Notes under the pieces: generated by a model | What the model saw: only the letters and a program-made list of their open reading frames with translations | Told to the model about the DNA's origin: nothing | The model's database searches: none | Made by a program: the position numbers and the translations under genes | Assembly (NCBI GenBank): GCA_024114885.1 | Contig: CP099422.1 | Span: forward strand, 992,001-1,056,000 | Direction of reading: 5' to 3' | Length of the DNA stretch: 64,000 nt | Source: Septoria linicola | Lineage: Eukaryota > Ascomycota > Dothideomycetes > Mycosphaerellales > Mycosphaerellaceae | Part shown: one piece after another, positions 44,501-54,658 of the stretch | How positions within the stretch are numbered: position 1 is the first letter of the stretch | How the letters are laid out: every line of letters starts with the position of its first letter

Positions 44501-46963
44501 ATGGGAAGCTACAACTTCACTTGGTACGTCAGACAACGCGCTCAACGGTCCGCCTTGCGCGCATCGCGATATCATACATCGAGCTCCCAGGCAACGACAT
44601 CAGAGCTGCGCGCAAATCCGCATTTGGTCTCGGTCGCACTCGGAGAGGCTGCGCATAAGCTGACAGTATATCAACGCACAGGTCGCACCCGGCCGAAGAA
44701 GTCTACGTGACTGGCACATTCGATAACTGGGGCAAAACCGTGAAGCTCGACAAGAAAGATCAAGTGCACGAGAAGCTTGTGAATCTGCCTTCAAACGAGA
44801 AAGTGTTGTACAAGGCAGGTGCTCCCGAGTCATTCACATGGCGGCGACGACTGACTGGTGTGATAGTTTGTTGCGGACGGAAACTGGTCGCACGATCACA
44901 CTGCAAAGACGGAGACCGACCACGAAGGCAACGTTAACAACGTTCTGTACACCGAAGATATCCAACCCACAACCTCGATGGCGCACTCTCTATCCTCTGT
45001 CGCGCCTGGCGCAACTACCACCGATTTGGCTGGACAGCAGCCACTCGAGAAGGAAAGGGATCACGATGTTGTGCCCGGTGCCTTCCCAGAGACACCCGCT
45101 GCTCTCACGAGCGATGAGAAGAAAGACGGGCTAGCAGGCGCCGGTCTCGCTGGCGGTCTCATTGGCGCAGGAGGAGCAGCTACTCTTGCTGGCTCATCGG
45201 GATCGAAAGAACCAGAGCAGACCTTCTCTGTCAACCCGATTCCAGCTTCGTCGGGCAGCGGCAATCCAATCAGCCTCACAGCTGGCGAGCCTGTCCCACA
45301 CTCCTCTACTATCAACAGCAACACCGTCGCCTCGACAGTTCGCGACGATCCATCGCTAAAGAGTAGCGCAGATGAGCAGACTGTTAGCGTAGCACCTCTT
45401 CCCGCAACCTCTGGCATTGGTAATCCGATCTCTCTCGCACCCGGCGAGAAGATTCCAGAGAGCAGCTCGTACACCGCAAACACCATCGATAGCCACGTCA
45501 AGCTTGACAAGGCATCATACGAGAACAGCGGAGCTAGCGTCCCGGCTGTATCGAACACCTCTGCCACCGAACGCGACACTGTTGCAGCAAGCGCACTTGC
45601 CGGCGGACTCGGGCCCCAAACAACAAACATGATCCCAGAATCAAGCCTCGGCATGGGTGCAGATGCTCCAGCTCCTCTTGAGGGCGCAGCTATCAACTCT
45701 GTTGGTGCCAACAGCACTACAAACCAGCTCGCTGGTCAGGTGCCAATCGAGCCTCGAGGAGCAGTTCCAGAAGTCGTCAAGGAGAGCCAGAAAGAAGCTG
45801 GTGTGGGCCCAGAAGCATCCGCATACCCTGAGCAAGTCAAGGAGAAGAAGGATCTAGAAACCGAGCTGAAGGACAAGATCGGCAAGCCAGAGGATCAGAC
45901 TAGCAGCGCTATTGGTGGTGCATTTGGAGGCGCGCTTGCAGGTGCTGGTGCTGCTGCACTTGGCGCCGCAGCTGTCGCTCGCCAAAAGACGCACGAGACC
46001 ACCGGCACTGATCCAGTCTCGGTACTTCCAACCTCCGTGCAGAAGACTGTCGATGAGAACACGCGACCAACTGGCGCAGACACCACACGATCCGCTGCTG
46101 ATGCCGTACCTGCCGAGGTCAAGGAGTCTCAAAAGGAGGCCCATGTAGCACCTGAAGCATCGGCTAACCCAGAGGCCGTTCACGAGAAGAGCGATGTGGA
46201 GAAGGAGCTCCTGAAGAAGGTGCCAGAGTCTCAGGCTGCCGGTGAGCCTGCACCAACTGCGACTGCTGCTGCAACTGCTGTTGCACCTGTGGCGAGCTCC
46301 AGCACCACGGCGCCAACCACTGCTGCAGGTGGCTACGCCATCCAGACTGGCCCAGATTCCACTGAGGGCAATGCCACCTCTGGGGTCACGGGCGCTAGCG
46401 CGACTGAGATCGCTGAGCCTGAGCAATCTGCTACAGCTGGTGTTACTGGAGCAAGCGCCACGAAGACTGCTGGTGTGACCGAACCATCAACCACAAGCGC
46501 CACTTCCGCCAATGGTGCACCACAGCTGGCTGACCCGACTGCTGGCGTTGCCGCCCTTAGCCTGGACGACAAATCAAAGGGATTGAATGCACCAGCGAGC
46601 TCGCAAGCACAGGTCGCCAAACCTGCCGAACTTGCACCAGAGAAACAGCAGCCGTTGGACAGCAGAGATGTTAGCCCCATGTCGAAGCCAAACCCAGCAG
46701 CCAACTCTGAATCTCAGACTGCACTTGTCGTCACTACTGGCGTCAACTCCAGCGCAGCTCCTGCCACATCTGGCGCGACCGAGACGAAGCCTGTTGGCAC
46801 TCCGCGCACCGGTGCTGTGCCATCCACGCCGACTAAGCGCAATTCCATCATCGACCGACTGAAGGGTGGCAAGGAGGGCACTCCAGACTCATCCAAGACT
46901 GACAGCTCCTCCACCAAGAAGAAGGGTCGCCTTAGCAGATTCTTCGACAAGCTCAAGAACTAG
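44501..46963 (+). CDS. AMPK-type CBM48 protein (Mdg1/Crp1-like), GC-AG intron
   Basis: Exons 44501..44523, 44682..44814 and 44867..46963 give 750 aa. The first about 85 residues form an AMPK-beta-type glycogen-binding CBM48 domain: 'YNFTWSHPAEEVYVTG', 'FDNWGKTVKL', 'FVADGNWSHDHTAKTETDHE'. The remainder is a long low-complexity A/S/T/P-rich region with repeated 'NPIS', 'VKESQKEA' and 'APEASA(Y/N)PE' elements and glycine/alanine-rich hydrophobic patches, and a basic end KKKGRLSRFFDKLKN. This is the layout of fungal Mdg1/Crp1-type proteins. Intron 2 (44815..44866, branch CTGAC) has a GC donor (AAG|GCAGGT). No GT donor of the right phase exists. After the TAG the same frame stays open to 47338. 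Confidence 0.85.
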
Positions 46964-47685
46964 TCCGTTCGATCGAGCTGGTTCGGGACTGCTGCGAGAG
47001 TCAATGCATCGACCGTCATCAGCTTCGACGGGGCGCCGCATGTCAAAGAAGATTGCGAGACATCGGGCAAGCCATCGTCGGACTTTATCCGTGGCTTGGC
47101 GAACGATCTTGGGTTCAGAGTCCGCGAAAGCGAGGAGACGACTCTCGATGATTCGACGCTACGACCGTCGGTTGGCCGCAACGATGTGGACTTTCCAGCT
47201 GCGTCGGGTTCGTCTTTTGACTTGCCTAGGCTTCCCAACGACTTCAGCCCCCAGCTTCTGTTGGAGTTTGACCAGGCAGTCGAAGGGCCTTGCACCGCGA
47301 TGAATGAGATTGCTCGCCCTACTTCTTTACTTTCTTGATGATCTCATGCTCGGGCATATGATGATGGTTGCGGGTTCTTGATGACTGCATTCATGGTGAT
47401 GAGATACATAATGTGCATGAGCGGACGGCAATGGTTTCGGCTGCTTTGTGGATGCGCTCAGTGCTTTACTATACCACTTTCGCGTGTTGTTGGCTGGTGT
47501 TTTACATAGGATTTTGCCAATGAGGAATTAATGTTGAGTTTTCAGGTCCACTAACAATTCCAGTACCACCGCTGTTTCTAATAGCTATTGCAAATTTCTG
47601 TTGCCACGACTGCCTGGCAGCTCTTCATAAAAAAGGTACGCCATATAACTTCACCGAGGTGAATCCCAGATACCGCTAGAATCCA
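46964..47685. other. Downstream region with in-frame open extension of CBM48 gene
   Basis: The CBM48 reading frame continues beyond its TAG (46961-46963) for 124 codons to a stop at 47336-47338 with protein-like composition ('VKEDCETSGKPSSDFIR', 'FDLPRLPNDFSPQLLLEF'). A 111-codon antisense frame overlaps it. It could be a 3' UTR, a separate gene part, or a readthrough extension. Undecided. Confidence 0.35.
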
Positions 47686-48585
47686 ATGGAGCCGCATACA
47701 ATCTCTCGGCCGCCATCTTCAGCAAACCCATTTCGCGAACATCAGACTCTCACCAGCATCTCGACTATTGTCAAATTGCACCGGACTGTCGCTCTCAACG
47801 ACGCAGCTGTACGACCAGGCTGAATATTCAGACGTCAAGGTGCGCTTTAGTGGTCGAACAGTCCACTGCCACAAGCTGGTGCTGTGTACCAATTCAGAAT
47901 ACTTCAAAAAGCTTGTTGGACCTGGCAGTCACTTTGCGGTACGTAGAACAGCTCCAAAAAAACTAGCTCTTCTCGGCCTAAGAAGGGTCCAGGAGGCGCA
48001 TCAGAACGTCGTAGAATTGGAGGAAGATCACCTAGACGCGGTTGAGCACATCCTGCGGTACATCTACTCACAGACACACAACACGGATCAGGACAATGAG
48101 TGGAAGCTGCAGCTAGAGGTTGCAAAGGCGGCAGAGAAGGTAATTGTACATCACCACCGCGCGCAACAGGATCGGCTAATTTCATGACAAAGTACCTACT
48201 GTTCAAACTAGCTGAAGCAGCAAGCCTGAAGTTCAAGAATGCGTTCGAAACCGATTTCTTGCAGATCGCCCAAGATCTGGAATCGATACACCTGCTTGAT
48301 CTGCTAAAACTTCACGGCTATCGCGAGCTCGTCAACCGAGACAAAATGCTTATGTGGAGCTATCTCGACCAAGTCCGCGATTTCATGTCTGGTCAAGTTG
48401 AGGTCGACCTTGCTATCTGCAACGGTGTGCCCACGAGAGATTGCCACGGCAGAGCCTTGCTAAGCAGCGATGCCAGAGGCAAGCATGTGTGCAGCTCACG
48501 CACTAGCAGAGATTGGAAGAAGATGCGGTTTTGGGCGCCGAAGAAGGAGCTCAGCACTTACAAACAGTTGTTCAACCAGCAGTAG
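47686..48585 (+). CDS. BTB/POZ domain protein
   Basis: The BTB core is clear: 'LYDQAEYSDVKVRFSG', 'VHCHKLVLCTNSEYFKKL', then 'NVVELEEDHLDAVEHILRYIY' after a 54-bp intron (47939..47992), then 'YLLFKLAEAASLKFKNAF' after a 53-bp intron (48140..48192). Exons used: 47686..47769, 47807..47938, 47993..48139, 48193..48585 (251 aa). The start is uncertain. The ATG at 47686 can only be joined in frame to the BTB block by a 37-bp intron (GTCAAA..CGCAG), unusually short. BTB proteins mediate dimerisation and often Cullin-3 binding. No partner domain (Kelch, zinc finger) is present. The exon 4 tail beyond 'YLDQVRDF' is not conserved-looking. Confidence 0.7.
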
Positions 48586-49110
48586 CGCTGTTGTGCATCT
48601 GGCATACAATGCTCTTTGTCGTTACTCCCCTTCCACTCAAAGTGTCTTGTAGCTCACATGCTAGACCAGTGGAAACGCCCGGCGGAAGAGATCTGTGGCA
48701 GAATACTGGTGCCTGTAGCTGATGCATACGGTATTGGCAGTCAATTGCGACATTTGCCAGGTGAGTCTTGCATCATTTGCTTTCAGGACCTGTATCAAGA
48801 GCGGCAGTCATTTTGATGTATGCACGCCTGAAGCGCGGCATAAGCGCCACCAACCAAGATGATTGGTCTCTTGAGCTTCATCGTGCAGAAACGGGACTTG
48901 CCTCTCTGCTCAGCCTCGTTTAACCTCGACTTGCGGGCGCATCGCGAAAGCGCGGCCGACATCATGTGCATGCGACTGCGAATCTGCGCTCTTGCCCGGC
49001 GAGCAGAGTCGCCATGCCCTCCCCTTTGAAGCGAGGTCGTCCCAACGAGGCCGATGATAGCTCAGAAGAGTGTGGCGCTTGGTTCGCGAGAAAGAAGAGT
49101 AGAGTAGTGG
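48586..49110. other. Intergenic, possible upstream exon
   Basis: A frame from ATG 49014 ('MPSPLKRGRPNEADDSSEE', later 'ARKKSR') looks like a protein N-terminus with a basic nuclear signal. It overlaps the start of the next gene in another frame, so it may be an alternative first exon. Otherwise nothing. Confidence 0.3.
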
Positions 49111-50484
49111 ATGGAGGTGGGCGAGGTGGAGGAAGACATTGGTCGAGGCAGCGAGACGCACCTAGAGCATTCGATGATACACAGGCAAAGATTTGCCAGG
49201 ATCAGGGCGGAAGACAGTTCGAGACAGCATAACGGGAATACTATCATTCAAGGTGGGCAGACCACACGAATGCCAATTATGAGCTCATGAAAAGTCTGCA
49301 GGCAACTACGTTGAAGCGCCGCTACCACGGACCTTGATACAAACGCGCGAGCGAGAAGCCATGCAAGCACAAATATACATTGTGGTGGCTCTCATATTCA
49401 AGATGCTGGAGGAATGGCTGAAGAGGAGACAGTCTGCCATACCTAAGATTGTCTTGTGCAAGACTGCTACTTTTGAGGATGCGTTTGGGACATCGGTCTT
49501 CATCGACCTCAACATCATTCCTAGTTGGAAGGTACTGGTATGACTCTTGCCTCGTTATGACATCGTCTGACGATTCATAGGTATTTGAGCTTGTTCTTAC
49601 CGAGGCTTTCTCCTCCAAGCCTGAGCGACGTGGACTGCGACGACTGGAGAACAAGCAGTATCGACTTCACGACGGTGTTCGTGACGACTTGATAGATCCC
49701 AACCGGCGACCTCGGTTCACTGCGGTTTTTGCTCCGGGTCGTCACGTTCGTATGAGCATATACTTCGAGTGGGAAGAGGTCCAACATGAAGCATGGCCAA
49801 AATGTGAGGCCGTGCAGGCGGCCGCGATTGGGGCTGAAATAAGATGGTAGGCAGGGTGCAGTAACGACTAGAGTCCGCGCTGACTCTAATGATGACAGTG
49901 CTAGCTGTGGTCTTATATATCGCGTGCTACCAACAGAAGATGAAGAGCCCTATAGGGCGCCTCTGGCAAGAACGCTTGACAAAAGTAGTGCCTCCGGGCC
50001 TATGTACCTCCAGCGCATGGGTCCGTTGGAAGGGGACTTCGATCGACCGGGTCATTTTCAAGGTATCAGTATCGGAGAGCGTCCACGACACTATTGTACG
50101 GCTTGTGCCGTGCTAGATCTTCTGACGTCGCCATCTGGGATCGTGTCTGTTCCACTGCCACGGAAGGACCACTCGCCACAGCTGTTTCCTGAGCTTGTGG
50201 ATTCTATGGAAGAATCGTTCCCGCCTCTTGAGCTCAATTTCTTCTCACCTGACCCATCTGCTTCACTTGACGAAATTGATTCAATCAACAACAAATCGGC
50301 GTGGCGCAGTGTAGAAGAACTGGTGCTGGGAAACATTCCTCGCGGCAAATATGATTCATCAGTCGGTACTGAAAACCTCACGCCTCATCGCTCGCGGCTA
50401 CAGGCATGCTCGCATTGCGACCAGAAATTCGAGTATCGCAAGGATCTCGTTCGTCATCTACAACAACACGACCCCAAAAGATGA
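49111..50484 (+). CDS. Ubiquitin-like-domain protein with C2H2 zinc finger, stopped by UGA
   Basis: Exons 49111..49252, 49302..49531, 49581..49846 and 49899..50484 join in phase to 407 aa (introns 49, 49 and 52 bp). The middle region ('CKTATFEDAFGTSVFIDL', 'SWKVFELVLTEAF', 'PGRHVRMSIYFEW') resembles the fungal ubiquitin-like domain ULD_2, often found in NLR-linked or regulatory proteins. A CxxC pair (CASC) follows. The last residues form a canonical C2H2 finger, CSHCDQKF...HLQQH (C-x2-C-x12-H-x3-H). The frame then meets TGA (50482-50484) directly followed by CGG. Past it the same frame encodes a second C2H2 finger. It is probably a nuclear regulator. The stop makes it either truncated, subject to readthrough, or a decaying gene. 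Confidence 0.65.
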
Positions 50485-50768
50485 CGGTTTCACTGCCCAT
50501 TCCCTGACTGCCAATCGAGCACGAAGGGATTCGTACGACAAAATGTCCTGAAGCGACACATCGCTTCGCAGCACCGCTCACCAGCTAGCTACTACGTCGA
50601 ATACTCCCGCAATGTCTGTGGCGTAATGATCCTCAGATCTTGGAAAGCCACTTCGTCGACGGGATGAGAGCATCTGGATCTTTGCTCGACTACGCACGGA
50701 ATCGAGGAGAAGCTTGCACGGAAAAGTCAGACTCTTACCATCACAGCACAAATTTGTTCTGCATCTAG
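50485..50768 (+). pseudogene. Cut-off 3' part of the zinc-finger gene (second finger, then frame change)
   Basis: From 50485 the frame continues for 60 codons (to TGA 50665-50667). It begins with a second C2H2 finger ('RFHCPFPDC', 'GFVRQNVLKRHIASQH'). Around 50610-50625 protein-like sequence switches to another frame ('NDPQILESHFVDGM', 'SLLDYARNRGEAC') that runs to TAG 50766-50768, 20 bp before the stop of the convergent gene. No intron explains either break. Confidence 0.6.
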
Positions 50769-50788
50769 CGAAACGTGACTACTATACA

Positions 50789-51634
50789 TCAACCACAGTA
50801 AGGCACAAATTCCCCCTTATCGCCCGGAATCAACACCCCAACCTCAGCAACCTCCCACTCCACATCCTCCTCCGCCCTCACAACCGCCCTCTCAACATCA
50901 TGAACCTGATCAATCACCTCCAACAGAAGCCTGCTCAATTCTGATATCCTTCTAGTCAAATTCTTCTGCCGTTTCACAACGCGTTCAGCTTTCTGTACGG
51001 TTGTAGCGCGGACTGTGATCTTGGTTTTGGAATGGTTTGAGTCAGGTGGAGGGGAGGAGGGCAAGTCGGGAGTTTCTGGAGATGGAGCTGTGGTGGAGAT
51101 TTTGCGGGGGCGGGAGAATCGGGATTTGGCGCTGCGGTTCTGGGAGGCGCGGCGATAGCGAGGAGCTTTGGCAGGCGGTGTCACTTTTCTCGATTCCTCG
51201 GAAGACTTGCCGACTGATGGTTCTCCAAAAAGCAACTTGTAGTCTGAACGAGCGAAGGAGAGCCCTAGACCGTTACTTCTCAGTGGGCCACTGGCGAATC
51301 GACTGTCTTTAGGAGTAGCCGTTCGAGGCGAGGGCTTTCCAAAGGAAGAGGGTGAAGATGGCCCGGCTCGAGAGGACTTTCGCGAGAGAGGTAGTTTGGC
51401 CTTTTCACTGGTTGGCGGCGAAGGAGGCTGACAGATATCGATGGGGTATTCTCTGGCAAACTGGTTGAAGCTGACTTTCCTATCTTTGCCAGCAGGGCTG
51501 GTCGTCTTAGTCTTGTGTCGAAGGTCTGCTGGCTTCTTCAAAGTGGCTGTTGACTTTGACGATGACTTTGCTGTGGTCGTCGGCACACTGATGGAGCTAG
51601 TGCTGAGGCGTCTGGTTGATCGGGTTGACACCAT
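50789..51634 (-). CDS. Hypothetical S/K-rich protein with C-terminal helix
   Basis: A 281-aa intronless frame. The first about 200 residues are disordered, rich in S, T, P, K and R, with SP/TP sites (for example 'RTATPKDSR', 'SPETPDLPSSPPP') and 'RKVSFNQFAREYPID', a short conserved-looking block. Residues about 205-270 are predicted helical or coiled coil ('VVKRQKNLTRRISELSRLL', 'VIDQVHDVERAVVRAEED'). Composition suggests a nuclear or chromatin-associated protein regulated by phosphorylation, which is inference only. Family not recognised. The start context and long open frame support coding. Confidence 0.65.
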   Translation of the reverse strand: MVSTRSTRRLSTSSISVPTTTAKSSSKSTATLKKPADLRHKTKTTSPAGKDRKVSFNQFAREYPIDICQPPSPPTSEKAKLPLSRKSSRAGPSSPSSFGKPSPRTATPKDSRFASGPLRSNGLGLSFARSDYKLLFGEPSVGKSSEESRKVTPPAKAPRYRRASQNRSAKSRFSRPRKISTTAPSPETPDLPSSPPPDSNHSKTKITVRATTVQKAERVVKRQKNLTRRISELSRLLLEVIDQVHDVERAVVRAEEDVEWEVAEVGVLIPGDKGEFVPYCG

Positions 51635-52181
51635 GACTACCCGGCTTGCTAGATCTCTCTCTGCCGAGAGCTTCTTGGTGAGGCTCTACGCATCGTGCTC
51701 AACACTGAGCTTCGAAACGTTAGAACAAAGAGCTTCCAAGGTCTTCTTTGTCTCATTGACGAAGATCGGATGTGGCATAGTGCATTCATGGCCTTGCTTC
51801 TTTGGACATGCCGCGAGTCAGAGCCATTCACAGAACAATAGCTTTGGACAGTATCAGTATTTGAATGAGATCGTCACTGCGGCAGCTAGGCGTTGCACTC
51901 AAGAAACACCAGAACGTCACCCTCAGGGGGTCTTTGCAGAGGCGAGTGCGAGATCGAGATAATTTCGCCGGATGCGGTCTTCCATTCAACGATGCACGGT
52001 GCACAAAAAAGGCGCACAATGAATGCATTATCAACGTTGGTGATGAACGTAAGAGCGTTGAAAGCGAGGAAGACTTGCTATGAAAAGTGCTACGGAGTAC
52101 TTGGGGACTAGCGGAGGGGCGGCAGTCAAGTATTGTCTGGACCTGCGGTGCAACGGCAATGCCATACGCAATTCCGGGCTC
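51635..52181. other. Intergenic, nothing recognised
   Basis: Short frames only, between two minus-strand genes. Confidence 0.4.
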
Positions 52182-52724
52182 TTAAAAGTAACATTTGATC
52201 AATTCACCATCACCCTCGTCAGACACCTGCTCCTCCTCCTCCTCTGGCTGCTCAGCAACGACAATGACCCCGCCCGCCACGGCGGCTGCAAAGTCGAAAG
52301 CCGCGAGTGTCAGTGCTTCTTCAATCTCGTCATAAAAGTCATCGCTTCTCTTGACGTTCTCGTCACGCACGGCATTCCTGATCCTCTGAATGGCACCGAG
52401 AATGTCCTTGGCACGCTCCTTTGCTTTGCCTCTGAGCTTGACAGTCTTCATGATAGGAGACTCTGGACTTGATGGTGGAGGCGAGCCTGCAACGACTTAC
52501 GATGATTCTGCAGAGGTGCGATTGTTCTTGGGCAGTCTAGCAGGCTTGGGCTTCTTCGCGGCCGGCCTCTTCGCGACTTTGCTTGGCTTCGAGTAAGCGA
52601 CGCCGCCGATATTGACGGCCAAGGAGTCTCCAGAGCCACGCAGATCTTCACCGGCTTGAGGCGGTTTCGGATTGCGTGGCCGCAAAGTCCTGGTCGAGGT
52701 GGTGGTTTGCTTCTTGGGCGCCAT
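52182..52724 (-). CDS. Small basic hypothetical protein, two exons
   Basis: Exons 52724..52501 and 52431..52182 (69-bp intron, GTAAGT..CTCAG) join in phase to 157 aa. The N-terminal half is K/R/P-rich, with a histone-tail-like start MAPKKQTTTSTRTLRPRNPK. The C-terminal half is a helix 'AKERAKDILGAIQRIRNAV', 'DDFYDEIEEALTLAAFDFA' ending in an E-run. A nuclear, DNA- or nucleosome-associated role is possible from composition, but no family is recognised. The frame is also open through the intron except for one TAA (part of the GTAAGT donor), so a stop-interrupted unspliced reading was considered and set aside. The start at 52724 has a good context (ACCATGG). Confidence 0.65.
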
Positions 52725-52950
52725 GGTGAGATTGTGTCGATAGTGCGGAACGTAATTTGTGGACGCGCGGACATGGTACTTGACAGTCCTGTCTACTGCT
52801 TTGCGCAGTAGCTTTGTCCTCGCCGGAACTGGACGAACTCTGTCCTCGCTGGAGATGAAAGAGCTAAGGCCTCGCCATAGCAGACAAAGCTTACAGTCAA
52901 TGTTCCTTGGCGTGGGTGTGTCGGGATCGTGTGCGATAGTGTAGGTGTCC

Positions 52951-54042
52951 TCAAGCACCACCGCCTGAGACAACCATGTCCACAATCAGCTTGCCTCTCT
53001 CGCCGCCAAGATACTCCATTTCTCCTTCCAGATCGTCCAGTTCCAGACTTGCCTCATATGCTCTCCTGACCGTCTCCTCCGCAACCTTGACACTCCCCTC
53101 CACAAGCGCGCGTATGCATCCCGCCACCCTCGCAATCGCCCTCCTCGTCTCTGCACTAATCTCATCATTCTGGCTCGAGTACATGCCAATACTCACTTGC
53201 TCCTCAATCCGATTCAAGCCCACTCCATCGCCTCCCTCTTGCACCTCCACATGCTTGCTAATCCACACATACCCATTCACACCCAGAATGACATCAACCT
53301 CTTCTCCCTTTCCTCTGGTCTGCAACGTGAAAATCTGCCTCTTACTCCTCACAACGCCACTCCCACCTCCCACTCCACTCACAGCGAGGAAATACCCATT
53401 CCGCAATTTTCCATACTTGAGCGACCGTGTATGCAGCGCCGCCGACCCATCCTGAAACAAACTCTGTACCTCTGCAACGAGTAATTCCCCCTCGCCAAAG
53501 AAACTCCGAATATTCAACTCATCGTAGCCAGTCCTCCTCCTCAACGTCCCGCCTGGTAAATTAATACTACTCAACTGCAGACTCGCCAACATCGGCGCTG
53601 CGACATCGACTTTCCACCTTCTGCTCTGAACTTCCACGATCCGTCCGATGACCAAATCGCCGATTTCGGGAGTGTAGCGTGCGCGAAGGGGCACGACGGA
53701 GAGGAGTTTGTTGGTTTTTTGGATTGTGCCGGCGAGGGTGGAGCGGATGGACGAGGTGTCGTCTTCGGGGGCGGTGAAGGTGCCATGACCGCGCATCCAT
53801 TGCGGGTCCGAAGTGATGATTTGGCCGGGGGTGATGACTTGGCGGGAGGAGTTGTGGTGGCCGGAGGGAAGGGAGTCGATTTGCATTTGCATGCTGTTGG
53901 GCTCGCTTTCTTCTTCGTCTTGCTCGGAGCTGGAGGCGTCGTCGAGCATTTCGTCGTCGTCGTCATTATTGTTGTTGTTGTAGTAATGTGCTGTTTTTTG
54001 GGGGGCCACAGCAGGCGTGGGTGCTAAGATTGTTATGGCCAT
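52951..54042 (-). CDS. RRP4: Exosome complex cap subunit RRP4
   Basis: A 363-aa single-exon protein. After a D/E/N-rich start, the conserved core reads 'VITPGQIITSDPQWMRGHGT', 'GDLVIGRIVEVQSRRWKVDV' (S1 domain), 'INLPGGTLRRRTGYDELNIR', 'GELLVAEVQSLFQDGSAALH' and a KH-type segment 'VDVILGVNGYVWISKH'. This is RRP4, one of three RNA-binding cap subunits of the 3'-5' RNA exosome (nucleus and cytoplasm), needed for rRNA maturation and RNA decay. The start at 54042 (MAITILAP) was preferred. The frame is open 72 codons further upstream, but those residues are not RRP4-like. Inserts are longer than in yeast (359 aa overall in yeast), so total size fits. Confidence 0.93.
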   Translation of the reverse strand: MAITILAPTPAVAPQKTAHYYNNNNNDDDDEMLDDASSSEQDEEESEPNSMQMQIDSLPSGHHNSSRQVITPGQIITSDPQWMRGHGTFTAPEDDTSSIRSTLAGTIQKTNKLLSVVPLRARYTPEIGDLVIGRIVEVQSRRWKVDVAAPMLASLQLSSINLPGGTLRRRTGYDELNIRSFFGEGELLVAEVQSLFQDGSAALHTRSLKYGKLRNGYFLAVSGVGGGSGVVRSKRQIFTLQTRGKGEEVDVILGVNGYVWISKHVEVQEGGDGVGLNRIEEQVSIGMYSSQNDEISAETRRAIARVAGCIRALVEGSVKVAEETVRRAYEASLELDDLEGEMEYLGGERGKLIVDMVVSGGGA

Positions 54043-54658
54043 CCTGTCTGGTGGGCGAGGATGTTTGATGTTTCTGAGCAAGTCGAGATCATTCAAGAGA
54101 AAGTTGACGTCGAGCGGAATGAACGCCGCGCCGCCATGCGAGGGTGGCACGCGAACACGTGCTAATCGCGTGCATACACTGATGTTTAGGTCACGACGCT
54201 GTTTGATGTCGGCGTTGCCGCTCTGTTGTGCAGTTGCTTTGAAACAGTGTGAAGTCACAGAGAGCGAAGCGATCTATGTGTCGTGATGGTATCTCTATCG
54301 CCAGCCTGTCAAATTCACCTTTGATGTTATTCTCAGACAAATCGAGATAATGACACGACTCTCATGTTAACAAGTGGTACACTACAACCTAATACCGTTG
54401 CCCAAAAAGGTATGCTTATAGCAATCTGTCTGTTCGCGGCCGTATGCAGCTTTGCGCTGACCATCGGAACGATGACAACCATCAGCCGCTGCTCAGAACG
54501 CCTTTCCAATCAACCTGATCCATTCTCCTCCGATTGCCAGGGTGTGAACAGGTATATCGTCATATTCGCACATGTCGCTGCCGAGAAAAACTTTCTCATC
54601 TTTTGTTGTTGTTGGTGTCGTAGTTGTTGATCTTTTGTGGTGTCCGGAGCCAGCCCGT
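54043..54658. other. RRP4 promoter / chitin synthase 3' region
   Basis: Two minus-strand genes in tandem. No gene or distinct motif was seen between them. Confidence 0.45.

Noticed and set aside
45061..46704. Several long antisense frames (up to 218 codons) opposite the CBM48 gene
   Set aside because: They arise from the low-complexity A/S/T-rich coding strand and have no independent features.
52432..52500. In-frame TAA flanked by coding-like sequence as a possible stop-codon readthrough
   Set aside because: The TAA is part of a GTAAGT donor. A normal 69-bp intron ending CTCAG restores the frame.
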